Counted from the first letter of the stretch, positions 32,108 through 40,949 are shown. The stretch: 53,162 nucleotides of DNA from Bacteroidales bacterium UBA5515 (GCA_002423895.1 DIOL01000015.1:18423-71584), one strand, 5' to 3'. The notes: generated by a model from the sequence alone, not told the origin. Numbers and translations are program-made.

Positions 32108-33214
32108 ATGAAACAAACACCGTTTACAGAAAAGCACATTGCTCTTGGAGCAAAAATGGCTGAATTTGCTGGCTATAATATGCCAATTTCCTATGAAGGA
32201 TTAGTTATTGAACACAATAATGTTAGAAATAATGTTGGCGTTTTTGATGTTTCTCACATGGGAGAGTTTAGAGCAAAAGGACCAAAGGCTCATGATTTTG
32301 TTCAATACTGCACTTCAAATAATATTGATTCACTATTTGATGGAAAAATCCTTTATACAGTTTTACCAAATGGCAAAGGTGGTATTGTTGATGATATGTT
32401 AGTTTACAGAGTTAGCGATACAGAATATTTTATGGTTCCTAATGCTGCTAATATCGAAAAAGACTGGAACTGGATGAGTAAGTTTGCAACAGAAATGGGA
32501 TTAGAACTTGGAAAAGATTTTACAAATGAATCAGATTCTTACGCTCAACTTGCTGTTCAAGGACCAAATGCACTTAAAGTAATGCAAAAACTTACTTCTA
32601 CTCCAGTTGAAGATATGGAATACTACACTTTTAAATACCTTACTCTTGCTGGAGTTGAAAACGTTCTTTTATCAACAACTGGTTACACTGGTGCAGGTGG
32701 ATGTGAAATTTATTTCTCTCCAAAAGATGCAACTAAAATTTGGGATGCTGTTTTTGAAGCAGGAAAAGAATTTGGAATAATGCCAGCTGGTCTTGGTTGC
32801 AGAGACACTCTTCGTTTGGAAATGGGTTTCTGCCTTTATGGACATGAAATTGATGATACAACATCTTCAATTGAAGCAGGCTTAAACTGGTTAACAAAGT
32901 TTGAAGAAGGAAACAACTTTATTGACAGAGAATATCTTGAAGCACAAAAAGCAAATGGAGTTTCTAAGAAACTTGTAGGTTTTGAAATGATAGACAGAGG
33001 AATTCCTCGTCAAGGATACGAAATTTGTGATGCAGAAGGTAATGTTATTGGCAAAGTATGTTCTGGAACTCAATCACCTTCATTAGGAATAGCTATAGGA
33101 ACTGCTCATGTTCAAACAGCTTTCAGCAAAAAAGACAGTGAAATTTATATTAAGGTTAGAGAAAAACTGCTTAAAGCAAAAGTAGTTAGAATGCCTTTCT
33201 ATAAAGCACAATAA
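32108..33214 (+). CDS. gcvT: Aminomethyltransferase (glycine cleavage system T protein)
   Basis: GcvT transfers the aminomethyl carbon from lipoyl-H protein to tetrahydrofolate, giving methylene-THF and ammonia in glycine breakdown. The 368 residues match the family: KQTPFTEKHIALGAKMAEFAG (2-22; cf. LxxxHxxxGAKMxxFxG), GVFDVSHMGEF, LPNGKGGIVDDMLVYR, AVQGPNALKVMQ, STTGYTGAGGCEIYF, PAGLGCRDTLRLEMGF, and the C-terminal beta-barrel GQ-like GTQSPSLG. The catalytic aspartate lies in VFDVSHMGE. No gcvH or gcvP is adjacent, so the other subunits are elsewhere. It is transcribed alone with its own promoter and terminator. Confidence 0.96.
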   Translation: MKQTPFTEKHIALGAKMAEFAGYNMPISYEGLVIEHNNVRNNVGVFDVSHMGEFRAKGPKAHDFVQYCTSNNIDSLFDGKILYTVLPNGKGGIVDDMLVYRVSDTEYFMVPNAANIEKDWNWMSKFATEMGLELGKDFTNESDSYAQLAVQGPNALKVMQKLTSTPVEDMEYYTFKYLTLAGVENVLLSTTGYTGAGGCEIYFSPKDATKIWDAVFEAGKEFGIMPAGLGCRDTLRLEMGFCLYGHEIDDTTSSIEAGLNWLTKFEEGNNFIDREYLEAQKANGVSKKLVGFEMIDRGIPRQGYEICDAEGNVIGKVCSGTQSPSLGIAIGTAHVQTAFSKKDSEIYIKVREKLLKAKVVRMPFYKAQ

Positions 33215-33227
33215 TAACAAAATTCTC

Positions 33228-33270
33228 ATAAGGGCGTATTGCATTATTGCATAGCGCCCTTATTTTTTTC
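33228..33270 (+). terminator. gcvT terminator
   Basis: ATAAGGGCG (33228-33236) and CGCCCTTAT (33255-33263) form a 9-bp stem. Inside are two TGCA copies that can pair (TATTGCA/TGCATA). TTTTTT follows. Confidence 0.85.
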
Positions 33271-33290
33271 AAAACCAATATTAATGAGTA

Positions 33291-34295
33291 TTGATAAGTA
33301 AATACAAAAAATATTTTTTTCTAATTATCATTATGCTATTACCCCAACTTCTAAAGTCTCAAATTGAAATAATTGCTTTTCACAATTGTGAAAACTTCTT
33401 CTATCCAACAAATGACTCTCTTTCAAAAGATGATGACTTTACAATTAATTCTCCACGCAATTGGAATTGGGAACGCTTTAACCTGAAGAAAGACCTTTTG
33501 GCTAAAACCTATATTGCCATGTCTAAAGGCAATCTTCCTTCAATTATTGGTCTATGCGAAATTGAAAGCGATAGAGTTCTTTCTGCTCTTTGCAATGACT
33601 CACCTTTGAAAAAAGGTAATTATGATTTCATTCACTATAACTCAAGTGACATTAGAGGAATGGATGTTGCAATGTTATATAGAAAAGATAAGTTTAAAGT
33701 AATTAGTCACGAAAATATTGTAGTTGATAAATCTCTTATCATTGATGAACCGACAAGAGATATTCTATATGTTAATGGTATATTAAACAAAGTACCTCTT
33801 CATATTTTTGTTGTTCATGCTCCTTCCAGACGTAATCAAGATAGAAATCGTCCTCTTCGTAAAGCTGTTTTTGATTTAATATACAAGAAGGCTAAAGATT
33901 TATACGATAAGGGAGAAAAGAATATAGTTATTATGGGAGATTTTAACGATAATCCTTGGGACAAAACAATTCAGGAAGGATTTAAGTTGGCAAAATACTA
34001 TAACCATACTCCAACTTTCGTTAATCTTATGCATAAGGACAAAGATAAGCGTGGCTCATATACTTATATGGGAAAGATGCTTAATTTTGACCAGATGATA
34101 GTTACTCAGGATATGCTTGAAAAAATAGATACTGTTTCAACTCCTTCACATATATTTATGCAAGATTTTCTTATCGACAACAATCCAAATCAAACAATGA
34201 TAACTCCTTTCAGTACTTATAAAGGATTCAAATATCAAGGAGGCATAAGCGACCATTTCCCCGTATATATAAAACTTATTACGCCTAAAAACTAA
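33291..34295 (+). CDS. Secreted endonuclease/exonuclease/phosphatase-family protein, TTG start
   Basis: The 334-residue protein has a DNase I-like EEP fold: IIAFHNCENFFYP at the start, GLCEIESDRV with the catalytic glutamate, HAPSRRNQDRNRPLR, VIMGDFNDNPWD with the D-x-N, and ISDHFPVYIKL with the final DH. A signal peptide (SKYKKYFFLIIIMLLPQLLKSQ) points to export. The start is TTG at 33291: the in-frame triplet before GTA is a TGA stop, and the first ATG (33333) falls inside the hydrophobic signal and would remove its basic end. Substrate (nucleic acid or phosphoester) is unknown. The AlkD-like gene starts on the base after its stop. Confidence 0.85.
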   Translation: MISKYKKYFFLIIIMLLPQLLKSQIEIIAFHNCENFFYPTNDSLSKDDDFTINSPRNWNWERFNLKKDLLAKTYIAMSKGNLPSIIGLCEIESDRVLSALCNDSPLKKGNYDFIHYNSSDIRGMDVAMLYRKDKFKVISHENIVVDKSLIIDEPTRDILYVNGILNKVPLHIFVVHAPSRRNQDRNRPLRKAVFDLIYKKAKDLYDKGEKNIVIMGDFNDNPWDKTIQEGFKLAKYYNHTPTFVNLMHKDKDKRGSYTYMGKMLNFDQMIVTQDMLEKIDTVSTPSHIFMQDFLIDNNPNQTMITPFSTYKGFKYQGGISDHFPVYIKLITPKN

Positions 34296-34976
34296 ATGAA
34301 TACAGCAAAAGAAATTGTTGAGAGATTAATTTCTTTATCTGATGAAGAAAAAATAGCTCAAGCAAAGTATTTTGGAATAAAGGGAGGAATTGTTTTAGGT
34401 ATTACTTCTCCCCAAATAAAAAGTATTGCCAAAGAAATAAAAATTAATCATCCACTTGCTCTTGAGCTTTGGCAAGAAGAATATTATGAAGCAAGAATGA
34501 TTGCCACCCTTATTGCCGATAAAAATAAAATCACAAGAGAGCAAATGGACTCTTGGACAGAAGATTTTGATAATTGGGCAATTGTTGATGGTGCTTGTTA
34601 CAATCTATATAGATATACGCCTTTTGCTGAAGAAAAGATTTTTCAATATTGCAAAAGTGAAAAGGAATATGTTAGAAGAACTTCCTTTTCTCTAATTGCA
34701 GGATTAGCAATTGGACTTAAGAAAATGCCTGATGAAGAATTTTTAAAATACCTTCCACTTATTGAAGAATATGCCTTTGATGAAAGAAATTTTGTTTGGA
34801 AAGCTGTCAATTGGGCATTAAGACAGATAGGTAAAAGAAGTCTTTACCTTCACCCATACGCTTTAGAACTTTCTCAAAAGCTTTCCTTATCATCCAATTC
34901 AACTCATAGAAAGATAGGAAAAGATGCTTTTAGAGAGTTATCTAATCCTAAAACCATAGAAAGAATAAAGAAATAA
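34296..34976 (+). CDS. DNA alkylation repair protein, AlkD-like
   Basis: The 226-residue all-helical protein of HEAT-like repeats belongs to the AlkD family of 3-methyladenine/7-methylguanine glycosylases. Recognisable segments: YFGIKGGIVLGITSPQIKSI, LWQEEYYEARMIATLI, MDSWTEDFDNWAIVDGACYN (contains the tryptophan-aspartate region typical of AlkD), YVRRTSFSLIAGLA, DERNFVWKAVNWALRQIGKR, and HRKIGKDAFREL. Cytosolic, no signal. Glycosylase activity is inferred from the family. The ATG follows directly on the TAA of the EEP gene, so the two are translated from one message. This is odd because the partner is exported. A 17-bp terminator follows. Confidence 0.88.
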   Translation: MNTAKEIVERLISLSDEEKIAQAKYFGIKGGIVLGITSPQIKSIAKEIKINHPLALELWQEEYYEARMIATLIADKNKITREQMDSWTEDFDNWAIVDGACYNLYRYTPFAEEKIFQYCKSEKEYVRRTSFSLIAGLAIGLKKMPDEEFLKYLPLIEEYAFDERNFVWKAVNWALRQIGKRSLYLHPYALELSQKLSLSSNSTHRKIGKDAFRELSNPKTIERIKK

Positions 34977-35000
34977 ATTATTTTTACTTGATTCTATCAT

Positions 35001-35044
35001 AATTAAACCTTGTTTTAGCGTATTAAAACAAGGTTTAATTTTTG
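35001..35044 (+). terminator. Terminator after the AlkD-like gene
   Basis: AATTAAACCTTGTTTTA (35001-35017), loop GCGTAT, and its perfect 17-bp complement (35024-35040), followed by TTTG. Confidence 0.88.
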
Positions 35045-35045
35045 T

Positions 35046-35175
35046 AAGGTCGTACCTTACTAATATTATGGTACGACCATAACACAGTTATCATGCCACC
35101 ATAATATAGTTATGGTACGACCATAACGAATTTATTCCTTATTCTACTAAATTTATTCCTTGTTTTGTTATTCCT
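35046..35175. repeat. Intergenic 22-bp-period array E
   Basis: Four 13-base cores start at 35046, 35068, 35090 and 35112, exactly 22 bp apart: AAGGTCGTACCTT, ATGGTACGACCAT, ATCATGCCACCAT and ATGGTACGACCAT. The inner nonamer of unit 1, GGTCGTACC, is the reverse complement of GGTACGACC in units 2 and 4. A second motif follows, with AATTTATTCCTT at 35129 and 35150 (21 bp apart) and a partial copy near 35168. From 35176 to 35258 and from 35288 to 35478 nothing is recognised. Confidence 0.87.
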
Positions 35176-35258
35176 AATTAAGGAGTTCGCAAAGAAAGAA
35201 TAAGAGTTGATATTGTTAAGAATGAATTTGTGTTTTTAGGTATGTGATAAAATAAAAA

Positions 35259-35287
35259 AAGCTACCCTTTTATTAAAAGAGTAGCTT
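35259..35287 (-). terminator. Terminator of the small - strand gene
   Basis: AAGCTACCCTTTT (35259-35271) and AAAAGAGTAGCTT (35275-35287) form a 13-bp stem with one mismatch. Read leftward it is followed by TTTTTTTATTTT, so it fits the - strand gene ending at 35479. Confidence 0.7.
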
Positions 35288-35478
35288 AATATGTTTAAAA
35301 CAAATTGTCAAATTGTTTGTAATTACTTATTGAAAAAAGCTTTATGTCCCAATTTCCTATATCATTTATACGATATTTCGGCGTTAAAACAAATAAATTC
35401 ATAAAAATGATAGGATAAAATATTCCTAATTGACTTCCTGAATTTTCAATTAGAAACAGACAAAATACTTAATATGTA

Positions 35479-35856
35479 TTATATAAGTAATGAATTGAGC
35501 TGGTAGATTGATTTTGCTACCTTGTAGCGTTGAAGATACTTACTTCTGTAGTAAGAATACTTATCAAAAGGATTATTGATAACAGAAAGGCTTAATTGAT
35601 CTGCAAAGGTTGGGTTATCAAGTTTTGATAAACCTTGTCTTCTTTCAGTAAGAATTAATTCTAAATTAGATCTGGAATTAGATTTTGCAACAGATATAAA
35701 TGAATCAGAAGATCCAAAAATAACTTTGTTTTTAATCAATAAGCCAGATTCAAACTTTAATGCAACATCAGCCCTTTCCTCAAAGGAAACTGTTGGACTA
35801 ATAAATAGACCAATAACAAACAGAGCTGATAATATGTAAAATTTGTATTTCTGCAT
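35479..35856 (-). CDS. Small secreted hypothetical protein
   Basis: Read from ATG 35856 the protein is 125 residues: a signal peptide or membrane anchor (QKYKFYILSALFVIGLFISP), then a short mature region (VSFEERADVALKFESGLL, KSNSRSNLELILTERRQGL) and an aromatic/basic end (SYYRSKYLQRYKVAKSIYQ). The frame is open to 35931, but the extra 25 codons lie over and above the promoter box at 35879-35886, so they are not translated from it. Function is not recognised. The gene is transcribed alone, divergent from the hydrogenase-like gene. Confidence 0.68.
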   Translation of the reverse strand: MQKYKFYILSALFVIGLFISPTVSFEERADVALKFESGLLIKNKVIFGSSDSFISVAKSNSRSNLELILTERRQGLSKLDNPTFADQLSLSVINNPFDKYSYYRSKYLQRYKVAKSIYQLNSLLI

Positions 35857-35878
35857 TAAACTTTTTATCTTCAAGGTG

Positions 35879-35886
35879 CAAAAATA
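35879..35886 (-). promoter_or_regulatory. Promoter of the small - strand gene
   Basis: Reading leftward the box is TATTTTTG, followed by CA, with TTTG at 35910-35907 spaced 20 bp. It fixes the start at ATG 35856. Confidence 0.72.
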
Positions 35887-35969
35887 TATTATTTTAATTG
35901 TATTTGCAAATTTTGGAGTAAAAAAATGCATAAAAAAGTAATTTAGTTGCGAGTTTTACTTTTTTATAT

Positions 35970-35977
35970 TAGTTTTG
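35970..35977 (+). promoter_or_regulatory. Hydrogenase-like gene promoter
   Basis: The box TAGTTTTG has a TTG at 35947-35949, 20 bp upstream. ATG 36001 follows after 23 bases. Confidence 0.72.
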
Positions 35978-36000
35978 TATTTAAATAATACTACCATTTT

Positions 36001-37857
36001 ATGAGCAACAACGTATATACATTTAATCAAAAGAATTGCACCTCCTGTTATTCTTGCGTTAGGAAATGTCCAGTTAAGGCAATTAAAGTAAGTAAGGAAA
36101 GCATTTATCCAGAAGTTATTGAAGAAAGATGTATTGGATGTGGAACATGTATTAAGGCTTGCTCATTTAATGCTATTAGTGTGACGGACTCAATAGCAGC
36201 AGTTAAGGAGTTAATAAAAAGTGAAAACAAGGTAGCTGCAATTTGCGATCCCTCAATTGCAGGAGAATTTGAAGACATTACAGACTACAGAAAGTTTGTC
36301 AGAATGATTCGTGAAATAGGTTTTGATTATGTTACAGAGGTTGCTTTTGGAGTTGATTTAGTTGCAAAACGTCAAGCAAATTTTGCTAATGATAATTCAG
36401 GTAAATTTCTTCTGACATCTCATTGCCCAGTAATGAATATGTATATTGAGAAATATGCAACAGACATTGTAAGCAACATAACCCCAACTGTTTCTCCAGC
36501 CAATGCAACAGCAGCAGTGTTAAGAAATATTTACGGGAAAGATTTAAAAATAGTAAGTATTACACCTTGTCTTGGAGCAAAAAAAGATATTAATCGCCAT
36601 CAAAACTCTGCCAGATTAGATGCTGTTTTGTCATTTAGAGAACTTAGAAGAATTTTCAGAGAATTAAAAATAAGAGAAGAGTCAGTTTCTTTTTCCGATT
36701 TTGATTCACCATTAGGTTTTGAAGGAGCTTTATATCCAATTCCAGAAGGATTTGTTGAGGCATGTGATTTGTCAACATCACTTATTGAAGGGAAATTTAT
36801 TTCAGCACAGGGAGCAGACGACTCAATTGGTGCTGTAAAGCAGTTTGCAGAATATGGAAATAAGTTTAATAAGAATTTCAATCTCTATTTTTGTGAAGGA
36901 TGTATTGCAGGACCAGGATCATCTGCAAAAGGACAAAAGTTTATAAGACATAACCTGGTTACAGAATATGTAAAGAAAAGAATTGCAAATTTTGATAAAA
37001 AGACATGGGAAAATAATATATTAAAACACTCTTCTTTACCCGATATAATTTGCAATTACAAAGAAGATAAACAAACTCTTCCAACCCCAACCCAGGAAGA
37101 AATGGAAGAAGCTTTTGTAAAATTAGATAAGGCAACAAGTGGAAGACATACCGATTGCAGAGCATGTGGATACGGAACATGCTATGGACTTGCAGAAGCA
37201 ATAGCACAGGGAATAGCAACTGAAGACATGTGCTTTACTCACACACAAAAAGGAAATCGTATATTCCATCAACAATTGGAAACAACAACAAAAGAACTGA
37301 TATCCTCACAAGACGAAATACATAATCTAAAAGATATTCTTCATCTACAACAAACCCATAATGCAGAAGCCTCAAAAGCCCTGTCATTGATGATACATAA
37401 CCTAAAGATTGGGGTTGCTGTGATTGATGAGAATATGAAAATTGCCGATTCCAATGCTTCATTTATTGAAATATTAGGAGATGAGGCTAAGGAAATAGAT
37501 GAAATAATCCCTGCATTAATTGGTGCAAATGTAAACTCATTAGTTCCAAAGAGCGTTTCCACTCAAATTGACTTTGTTTTGAAAGGAGAGGAGGCATTTA
37601 TTAATAAAGATATTGAGTTTTCAGACAGACTGGTTAACGTAACACTCTTTGCATTAATACCACATAAAAGAGTTGCTCTTTTGATAAGAAACCTCTATGA
37701 TAATGAAGATAAACCTCAAGAAATAATAAATAGAGTAACCGATGTAATCCAGCAAAACCTTCGTCAAGTACAGGAAATTGGATTTATTTTAGGAGAAGGA
37801 GCCGCCCAAACAGAAAAGATGCTAAACACCATAATCAAGCTTACCAAAAAAGATTAA
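36001..37857 (+). CDS. [FeFe]-hydrogenase-like iron-sulfur protein with PAS domain (putative sensor)
   Basis: 618 residues in a sensory layout. A two-cluster ferredoxin domain has cysteines 13, 16, 19, 23 and 44, 47, 50, 54. A hydrogenase H-cluster-like domain spans about 80-330. A four-cysteine Fe-S domain (CRACGYGTC, 386-394, plus C411) follows. A short coiled region leads to a PAS domain at about 435-550 (KIGVAVIDENMKIADSNASF). The H-cluster loops are altered: L1 reads TSHCPVM, with His141 in place of the proton-relay cysteine of TSCCP; L2 is TPCLGAKKD (C190); L3 is FCEGCIAGPG with a shortened C-x2-C (298, 301). This fits sensory or non-catalytic hydrogenase homologues (HydS/HsfB-like) rather than an H2-producing enzyme. 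No kinase, phosphatase or maturation gene is adjacent. Confidence 0.85.
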   Translation: MSNNVYTFNQKNCTSCYSCVRKCPVKAIKVSKESIYPEVIEERCIGCGTCIKACSFNAISVTDSIAAVKELIKSENKVAAICDPSIAGEFEDITDYRKFVRMIREIGFDYVTEVAFGVDLVAKRQANFANDNSGKFLLTSHCPVMNMYIEKYATDIVSNITPTVSPANATAAVLRNIYGKDLKIVSITPCLGAKKDINRHQNSARLDAVLSFRELRRIFRELKIREESVSFSDFDSPLGFEGALYPIPEGFVEACDLSTSLIEGKFISAQGADDSIGAVKQFAEYGNKFNKNFNLYFCEGCIAGPGSSAKGQKFIRHNLVTEYVKKRIANFDKKTWENNILKHSSLPDIICNYKEDKQTLPTPTQEEMEEAFVKLDKATSGRHTDCRACGYGTCYGLAEAIAQGIATEDMCFTHTQKGNRIFHQQLETTTKELISSQDEIHNLKDILHLQQTHNAEASKALSLMIHNLKIGVAVIDENMKIADSNASFIEILGDEAKEIDEIIPALIGANVNSLVPKSVSTQIDFVLKGEEAFINKDIEFSDRLVNVTLFALIPHKRVALLIRNLYDNEDKPQEIINRVTDVIQQNLRQVQEIGFILGEGAAQTEKMLNTIIKLTKKD

Positions 37858-37885
37858 GAAATATTTATTATCAAATAAAAATAAG

Positions 37886-37920
37886 AAAGGCTAACATTAA
37901 TAATATGTTAGCCTTTGTTT
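37886..37920. terminator. Bidirectional terminator between hydrogenase-like and FN3 genes
   Basis: AAAGGCTAACAT (37886-37897), loop TAATAAT, and ATGTTAGCCTTT (37905-37916) make a perfect 12-bp stem followed by GTTTT. It lies between converging genes. Confidence 0.85.
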
Positions 37921-37961
37921 TAGATAATTATTTTACTATTTTAAATGATAGTTGTAAGAAT

Positions 37962-40871
37962 CTATCTTACAATAATTATCTTCTTATTTACTTTTCCTTG
38001 AGGGGTGTTAATCTGCAAGTAGTAGTTGCCTTGAGGGAATGATGAAACGTTTATATTGTTTGGTAGTTTGTCCCAAGTCATTACTATTCTACCATTTTGG
38101 TCTATTAGTTTGGTTTGACTAAAGTCGTTAGTTTCTGTTTCTATATTTAGAATGTCTTTTGCTGGATTTGGATAGATTTTTACTAATTTGCTATAGTCGA
38201 TGATGTCTTCTAAATCGCTTATTCTCACATTTACTGTGTTTGACCAGTAGCTTGTGTCTGCTAAAGAACAGATTGCTCTTACTCTAAACATATATTCTGT
38301 TTCCATATCCAAATTCCTCAAAACATATTGTGGGTTTGTGAATAGGATAAGGCTTGTCCAGTCTACTGCATATTTTTGTTTGTATTGGAATTCCCACATT
38401 GTGTTTTCTAAGGCATCCCAACCGCAGAATATGGCTTCATCGCCTTTTGTGCTTGCAATGTGATAAGCGTAGAAATTGGTTGGAGTTGGGCAGCTTAGAT
38501 CTTCAAGGGTGTGAATAACTGTTTTTGTCCAATTATTATCCATTTCGCTTCCACAATTAGATCTTATCCAAATCTTATAAGGGCGATTTGGGATGAGGTT
38601 ATTTATTTGGTAAGGATGAATTGTTGTTGAAAAGTTAGAGGAAGTGTTGAGTATGGTGTCTGTAATAATAATATCCCAGCTTGTGTTGTTTGAATATTCT
38701 GTCCAATCAATACTAACGCTGTTTGAAGTGAGTTCCAAAACAGTTATTTCTGCTGGTGATTTACATCTTTCAACAACATTGAAATCTTTAATCTCAATAT
38801 TTGCAACTGAAACTTGATAGTATGAAGGTACAAAAGCAAATCTAACAAAATGTTCGTTTACATATTGAGGAAGTTCAATGGTATTATTTGCTAATGTGTT
38901 GCTTTGGTATAGGGTTTTTAGGTTGTAGAATATGTTTCCATTATTAGTTACTAATAGTTTTGTTATGGTAAATGAAGCTACGCTATCTAAGAATTGAAAT
39001 TTAAATGAAAGTTCTGGATATCCAATTTGAGATAAGTCGTAAACAGGTGAAAGTAATGTGTCTCCCTTAACTTCCCAGCAGGAATATGTGTTGGAATATC
39101 CATTAGGGTTTGTCCATGTTATGCTGTTTGGTAATTCATTTGAAGGATATTGAGTAATGTAAGGACAAAGTGTGTGGAAACGATATGTGTTTGAATAAAT
39201 GGAAGTATCATTTTGAAGAGAGATGGCTTTTACTCTTACATTGTAATAAGTGTCAGGGGTAAGATTTCTTAAAGTGTCCTGTCTTGAGAAAACAATCTTT
39301 CTTGTGTAGTTTGTGCTTTCTCCATTATCTACTCCATATTCCAATATCCATTGAGTAACGTTAGGATCATCACTCCAGGTAAGAATTGCACTATCTGTCC
39401 AATAAGAAATAGCATGAACATCTTCAGGAGCAAGACAACGAATTAGAGTTGTGAAAGTATCTGTTACGGAGAAGAAACTTTGTTCTAAACCACAATCGGC
39501 TTGAACTCTGTAAATATAAGTTGAATTATCATCCAAGTTATCTAATATATGATTAGAAGTTACTCCATCTACTTCGCTCCAAGCTGTTGTTCCAATCTTT
39601 CTGTATTGAATATTGAAAAATTCCTGTCCTTGAGCAAAGTTCCAGCTAAGGTTTGCATAATTGGATGAAACATAACTGTGAGTAGGGTTGGTTGGAGTTG
39701 CACAATATCTTCCAGTAATGTAAATATCATCTACAATTGCTCCTCCCAAACCTCCAATTGAGGAGTTGTTTTGCCAGGCAAAAACCAATCTTCTAACTTG
39801 TCCAATATAAGCAGCTGGAATTTCAATATGCTCACTTTGCCAATCGGAGTTTTGATTATTATATGCAGTTTGTCCAATTCTGTTTACATCTTGAGGCAAT
39901 TGGTAAATATCTAATGCGGAGTTAGAATTTAGTAAATAAACTTTCATCAAGTCATTTGAAGTTTCTCCCAAACATTTCCATTTAAAATCTAAGTAAAAGC
40001 TTGATGCGTAATCAGGAATTAAAACATCAATATAAGCATAACTGATTGCAGAAACTAAAGGATAGTAATTATTGTTTGTACCTCCAGTTGTTGAAATGTA
40101 AATAGAATTGCTTCCATCTAAAGTTGTATTGTAAGCATTGCCAAGAACCCAAGGGTTTAATGAGCCATTAACAAACCCAAATATTGCATTTTGTTCATCA
40201 CTTTCAAAGGTTTGTTGAACAGGAAGGTCGTAAAATTGATTAGAAATATAACGAGTATTTATATATGACCATCCACTGTTAGCTCCCAAACATTTGTTTC
40301 TTACTGCAATTTGATACCAGTTATTAAGTATTAAATTAGATGAAGGAATGACATAGAAATAATTTGAAACAATTGCTCTTGTCCCATCCAAATCAGGATT
40401 AGAACCTAATTCTCCATAAACAATTTCCCATTGATTTTGATTTGGATTAGCTTGCCATTGAACTGTAATTCCATTAGTTCCCATTGCATCAATACTTAAT
40501 CCGGAAATATTATCACATCCAGTAATTTCATCTGGAGTTTGGAAAGTTGCAACCTCAGACCATTGGGTTGTGTCTCCATTTATGTCAATCATTCTAACCT
40601 TCCAGTTGTAAGTTATACTGGAAACTAAATTAAATACTTGAGTCGAATTAGTAGAAAGAACTTGCTCAATAGGTGTATTGCTTTGAGAAATATTATAAGA
40701 TAAAATCCATAAATAAGCATTGGTATCTGAACTCCACGATAGAGTTGCATTATCAAAGTAAATATTTGAAGCAGTTAAGTTGGTTGGTGGATTAAATTGA
40801 GAATTTGAAGCAAAGGAAGAAAAGCTTATGGAAATAAATAAAACACATAAAAATAGGCTTAGTTTTTTCAT
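37962..40871 (-). CDS. Fibronectin type III repeat protein with T9SS type A sorting domain
   Basis: 969 residues. Signal peptide (KKLSLFLCVLFISISFSSFAS). Repeated FN3-like domains follow, recognisable by PPTNLTASNIYFDNATLSW, NISGLSIDAMGTNGITVQW, ATPTNPTHSYVSSNYANLSW, APEDVHAISYWTDSAILTW and SPAEITVLELTSNSVSIDW. Between them are jelly-roll-like segments (NLPV-type PVQQTFESDEQNAIFGFVNG...) resembling MAM or cleaved-adhesin modules. The end (LVKIYPNPAKDILNIETE, NGRIVMTWDKLPNNINVS, GNYYLQINTPQGKVNKKIII) is a type A sorting domain. It is probably a surface adhesin or peptidase-like partner; the ligand is unknown. It is divergent from parE. Confidence 0.9.
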   Translation of the reverse strand: MKKLSLFLCVLFISISFSSFASNSQFNPPTNLTASNIYFDNATLSWSSDTNAYLWILSYNISQSNTPIEQVLSTNSTQVFNLVSSITYNWKVRMIDINGDTTQWSEVATFQTPDEITGCDNISGLSIDAMGTNGITVQWQANPNQNQWEIVYGELGSNPDLDGTRAIVSNYFYVIPSSNLILNNWYQIAVRNKCLGANSGWSYINTRYISNQFYDLPVQQTFESDEQNAIFGFVNGSLNPWVLGNAYNTTLDGSNSIYISTTGGTNNNYYPLVSAISYAYIDVLIPDYASSFYLDFKWKCLGETSNDLMKVYLLNSNSALDIYQLPQDVNRIGQTAYNNQNSDWQSEHIEIPAAYIGQVRRLVFAWQNNSSIGGLGGAIVDDIYITGRYCATPTNPTHSYVSSNYANLSWNFAQGQEFFNIQYRKIGTTAWSEVDGVTSNHILDNLDDNSTYIYRVQADCGLEQSFFSVTDTFTTLIRCLAPEDVHAISYWTDSAILTWSDDPNVTQWILEYGVDNGESTNYTRKIVFSRQDTLRNLTPDTYYNVRVKAISLQNDTSIYSNTYRFHTLCPYITQYPSNELPNSITWTNPNGYSNTYSCWEVKGDTLLSPVYDLSQIGYPELSFKFQFLDSVASFTITKLLVTNNGNIFYNLKTLYQSNTLANNTIELPQYVNEHFVRFAFVPSYYQVSVANIEIKDFNVVERCKSPAEITVLELTSNSVSIDWTEYSNNTSWDIIITDTILNTSSNFSTTIHPYQINNLIPNRPYKIWIRSNCGSEMDNNWTKTVIHTLEDLSCPTPTNFYAYHIASTKGDEAIFCGWDALENTMWEFQYKQKYAVDWTSLILFTNPQYVLRNLDMETEYMFRVRAICSLADTSYWSNTVNVRISDLEDIIDYSKLVKIYPNPAKDILNIETETNDFSQTKLIDQNGRIVMTWDKLPNNINVSSFPQGNYYLQINTPQGKVNKKIIIVR

Positions 40872-40910
40872 AATAATATATTGTTTTTCTATTCAAACAG
40901 CAAAAGTAAA

Positions 40911-40918
40911 GAAAATGT
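40911..40918 (-). promoter_or_regulatory. FN3-gene promoter
   Basis: Reading leftward the box is TACTTTTG, followed by CT. It lies back to back with the parE promoter, 23 bp apart. No clear TTG is seen at -33. Confidence 0.6.
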
Positions 40919-40941
40919 AAACAACAAACAAAAAGTTTTTG

Positions 40942-40949
40942 TATTTTTG
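40942..40949 (+). promoter_or_regulatory. parE promoter
   Basis: The box TATTTTTG is followed by CA. It lies inside the open frame that reaches back to 40881, so translation must start below it, at ATG 40956 or 40962. The leader is then 0-8 bases. Confidence 0.68.

Noticed and set aside
35288..35478. Small RNA gene in the gap before the small - strand gene
   Set aside because: No promoter box or compact fold with its own terminator was found. The only hairpin (35259-35287) fits as the terminator of the - strand gene.
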